A stretch of 6,814 nt of DNA, from assembly GCA_027011835.1 (NCBI GenBank), contig JALUZN010000368.1, positions 1 through 6,814 on the forward strand. The letters run 5' to 3'. The notes under the pieces are model-generated. The model was not told the DNA's origin. It was given only the letters and a program-made list of their open reading frames with translations, and ran no database searches. Shown in pieces: positions 6,669 to 6,814 of the stretch (positions are counted from its first letter, which is position 1; every line of letters starts with the position of its first letter). The translations under genes were made by a program, and so were the position numbers. This DNA is from Draconibacterium sp. GTDB taxonomy: Bacteria; Bacteroidota; Bacteroidia; Bacteroidales; Prolixibacteraceae.

Positions 6669-6712
6669 CTCGAAAATCTCCTTAAAAATTAAACAACTTC
6701 TTACTATAATTA

Positions 6713-6738
6713 TTACAAATTTATATAAATTGTTGTAA
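6713..6738. repeat. A/T-rich imperfect inverted repeat upstream of DUF5808-yjbQ
   Basis: The core at 6718-6731, AATTTATATAAATT, is a perfect 14-bp palindrome. Outer arms TTACA (6713-6717) and TGTAA (6734-6738) extend it with a two-base offset. It overlaps the candidate -7 box, so it could be an operator. Low sequence complexity makes chance plausible. Confidence 0.4.
6716..6723 (-). promoter_or_regulatory. Candidate -7 box for the DUF5808-yjbQ pair
   Basis: On the - strand TAAATTTG fits TAnnTTTG exactly. It would start transcription near 6709, giving a leader of about 100 nt that includes the hairpin. The nearest upstream TTG (6757-6755) is 31 nt away, too far for a normal -33 element, so support is partial. 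Confidence 0.3.
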
Positions 6739-6760
6739 ATTTAAATTTTCGATACAACTG

Positions 6761-6771
6761 AGTTTTAGCAA
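6761..6771 (+). repeat. 11-bp direct repeat, copy 2 (AGTTTTAGCAA)
   Basis: This is the second exact copy of the 11-mer found at 6615-6625. It lies upstream of the candidate -7 box of the DUF5808-yjbQ pair, and 10 nt before the possible + strand ATG at 6782. A binding-site role is only a possibility. Confidence 0.45.
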
Positions 6772-6814
6772 TATCAGATTTATGTATAATATTTTTTGGG
6801 AATATCGAACACGC

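Larger units (their letters stand above)
6607..6814. other. Non-coding A/T-rich end region with leader structures
   Basis: No confident gene is visible in these 208 bp. The stretch should contain the promoter and 5' leader of the DUF5808-yjbQ pair. It holds a near-palindrome, a hairpin and an 11-bp direct repeat, listed separately. On the + strand an ATG at 6782 stays open to the window edge for 11 codons (MYNIFWEYRTR), which could be the start of a divergent gene but is too short to judge. Confidence 0.5.

Noticed and set aside
6782..6814. Start of a + strand gene at the right edge (MYNIFWEYRTR)
   Set aside because: Only 11 codons are visible, with no matching promoter or motif; kept as a note, not a gene.
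6713..6814. C-terminal end of a - strand gene entering from the right (open for 33 codons to TAA at 6715-6713)
   Set aside because: The translation is Lys/Ile/Thr-rich, has no recognised motif and runs through the A/T-rich palindrome, as expected of non-coding DNA.

Overview
The window looks like chromosomal DNA from a member of the Bacteroidota. The evidence is a protein with a type IX secretion (type A) C-terminal signal, a GH29 fucosidase with a signal peptide, low G+C, TAA stops on every gene whose end is visible, and starts preceded by A/T-rich leaders rather than a clear Shine-Dalgarno. A marine or gut Marinilabiliales-type lineage is a guess from gene content, not something the sequence proves.

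Layout from left to right. Positions 2-79 hold the last 25 codons of a small-conductance mechanosensitive channel (MscS family) on the + strand. Positions 183-1133 (+) encode a secreted beta-rich protein with a T9SS sorting domain and no assignable enzyme activity. Convergent to it, and read right to left from 4959 to 1221, is a compact three-gene unit: a secreted alpha-L-fucosidase (GH29), an MBOAT membrane O-acyltransferase and a membrane-anchored SGNH/DltD-like protein. The gaps are 15 nt and 1 nt, so the three are very probably one operon. A 137-bp A/T-rich divergent region separates the fucosidase from a lipoprotein-type calcineurin-like metallophosphoesterase (5097-6011, +). That gene runs tail to tail into a YjbQ/UPF0047 protein (6008-6418, -), with the two TAA stops sharing a TTAA. 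Upstream of yjbQ in the same direction is a 57-residue DUF5808-like membrane protein (6433-6606, -). The last 208 bp hold no confident gene but contain a near-palindrome, an 11-bp direct repeat and a small hairpin.

How the genes may work together: MBOAT and SGNH proteins form known two-component machines that move an acyl group, usually acetyl, across the inner membrane and place it on a periplasmic or exported glycan. The fucosidase trims terminal alpha-L-fucose in the periplasm or outside the cell. Their shared operon suggests one glycan is both trimmed and acylated, but no glycosyltransferase, polymerase or SusCD pair is present to identify it. The other genes look like ordinary housekeeping or accessory functions. 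I found no defence system, CRISPR array, insertion sequence, tRNA or rRNA here. The most useful leads are the fucosidase-MBOAT-SGNH operon and the structured leader of the DUF5808-yjbQ pair.
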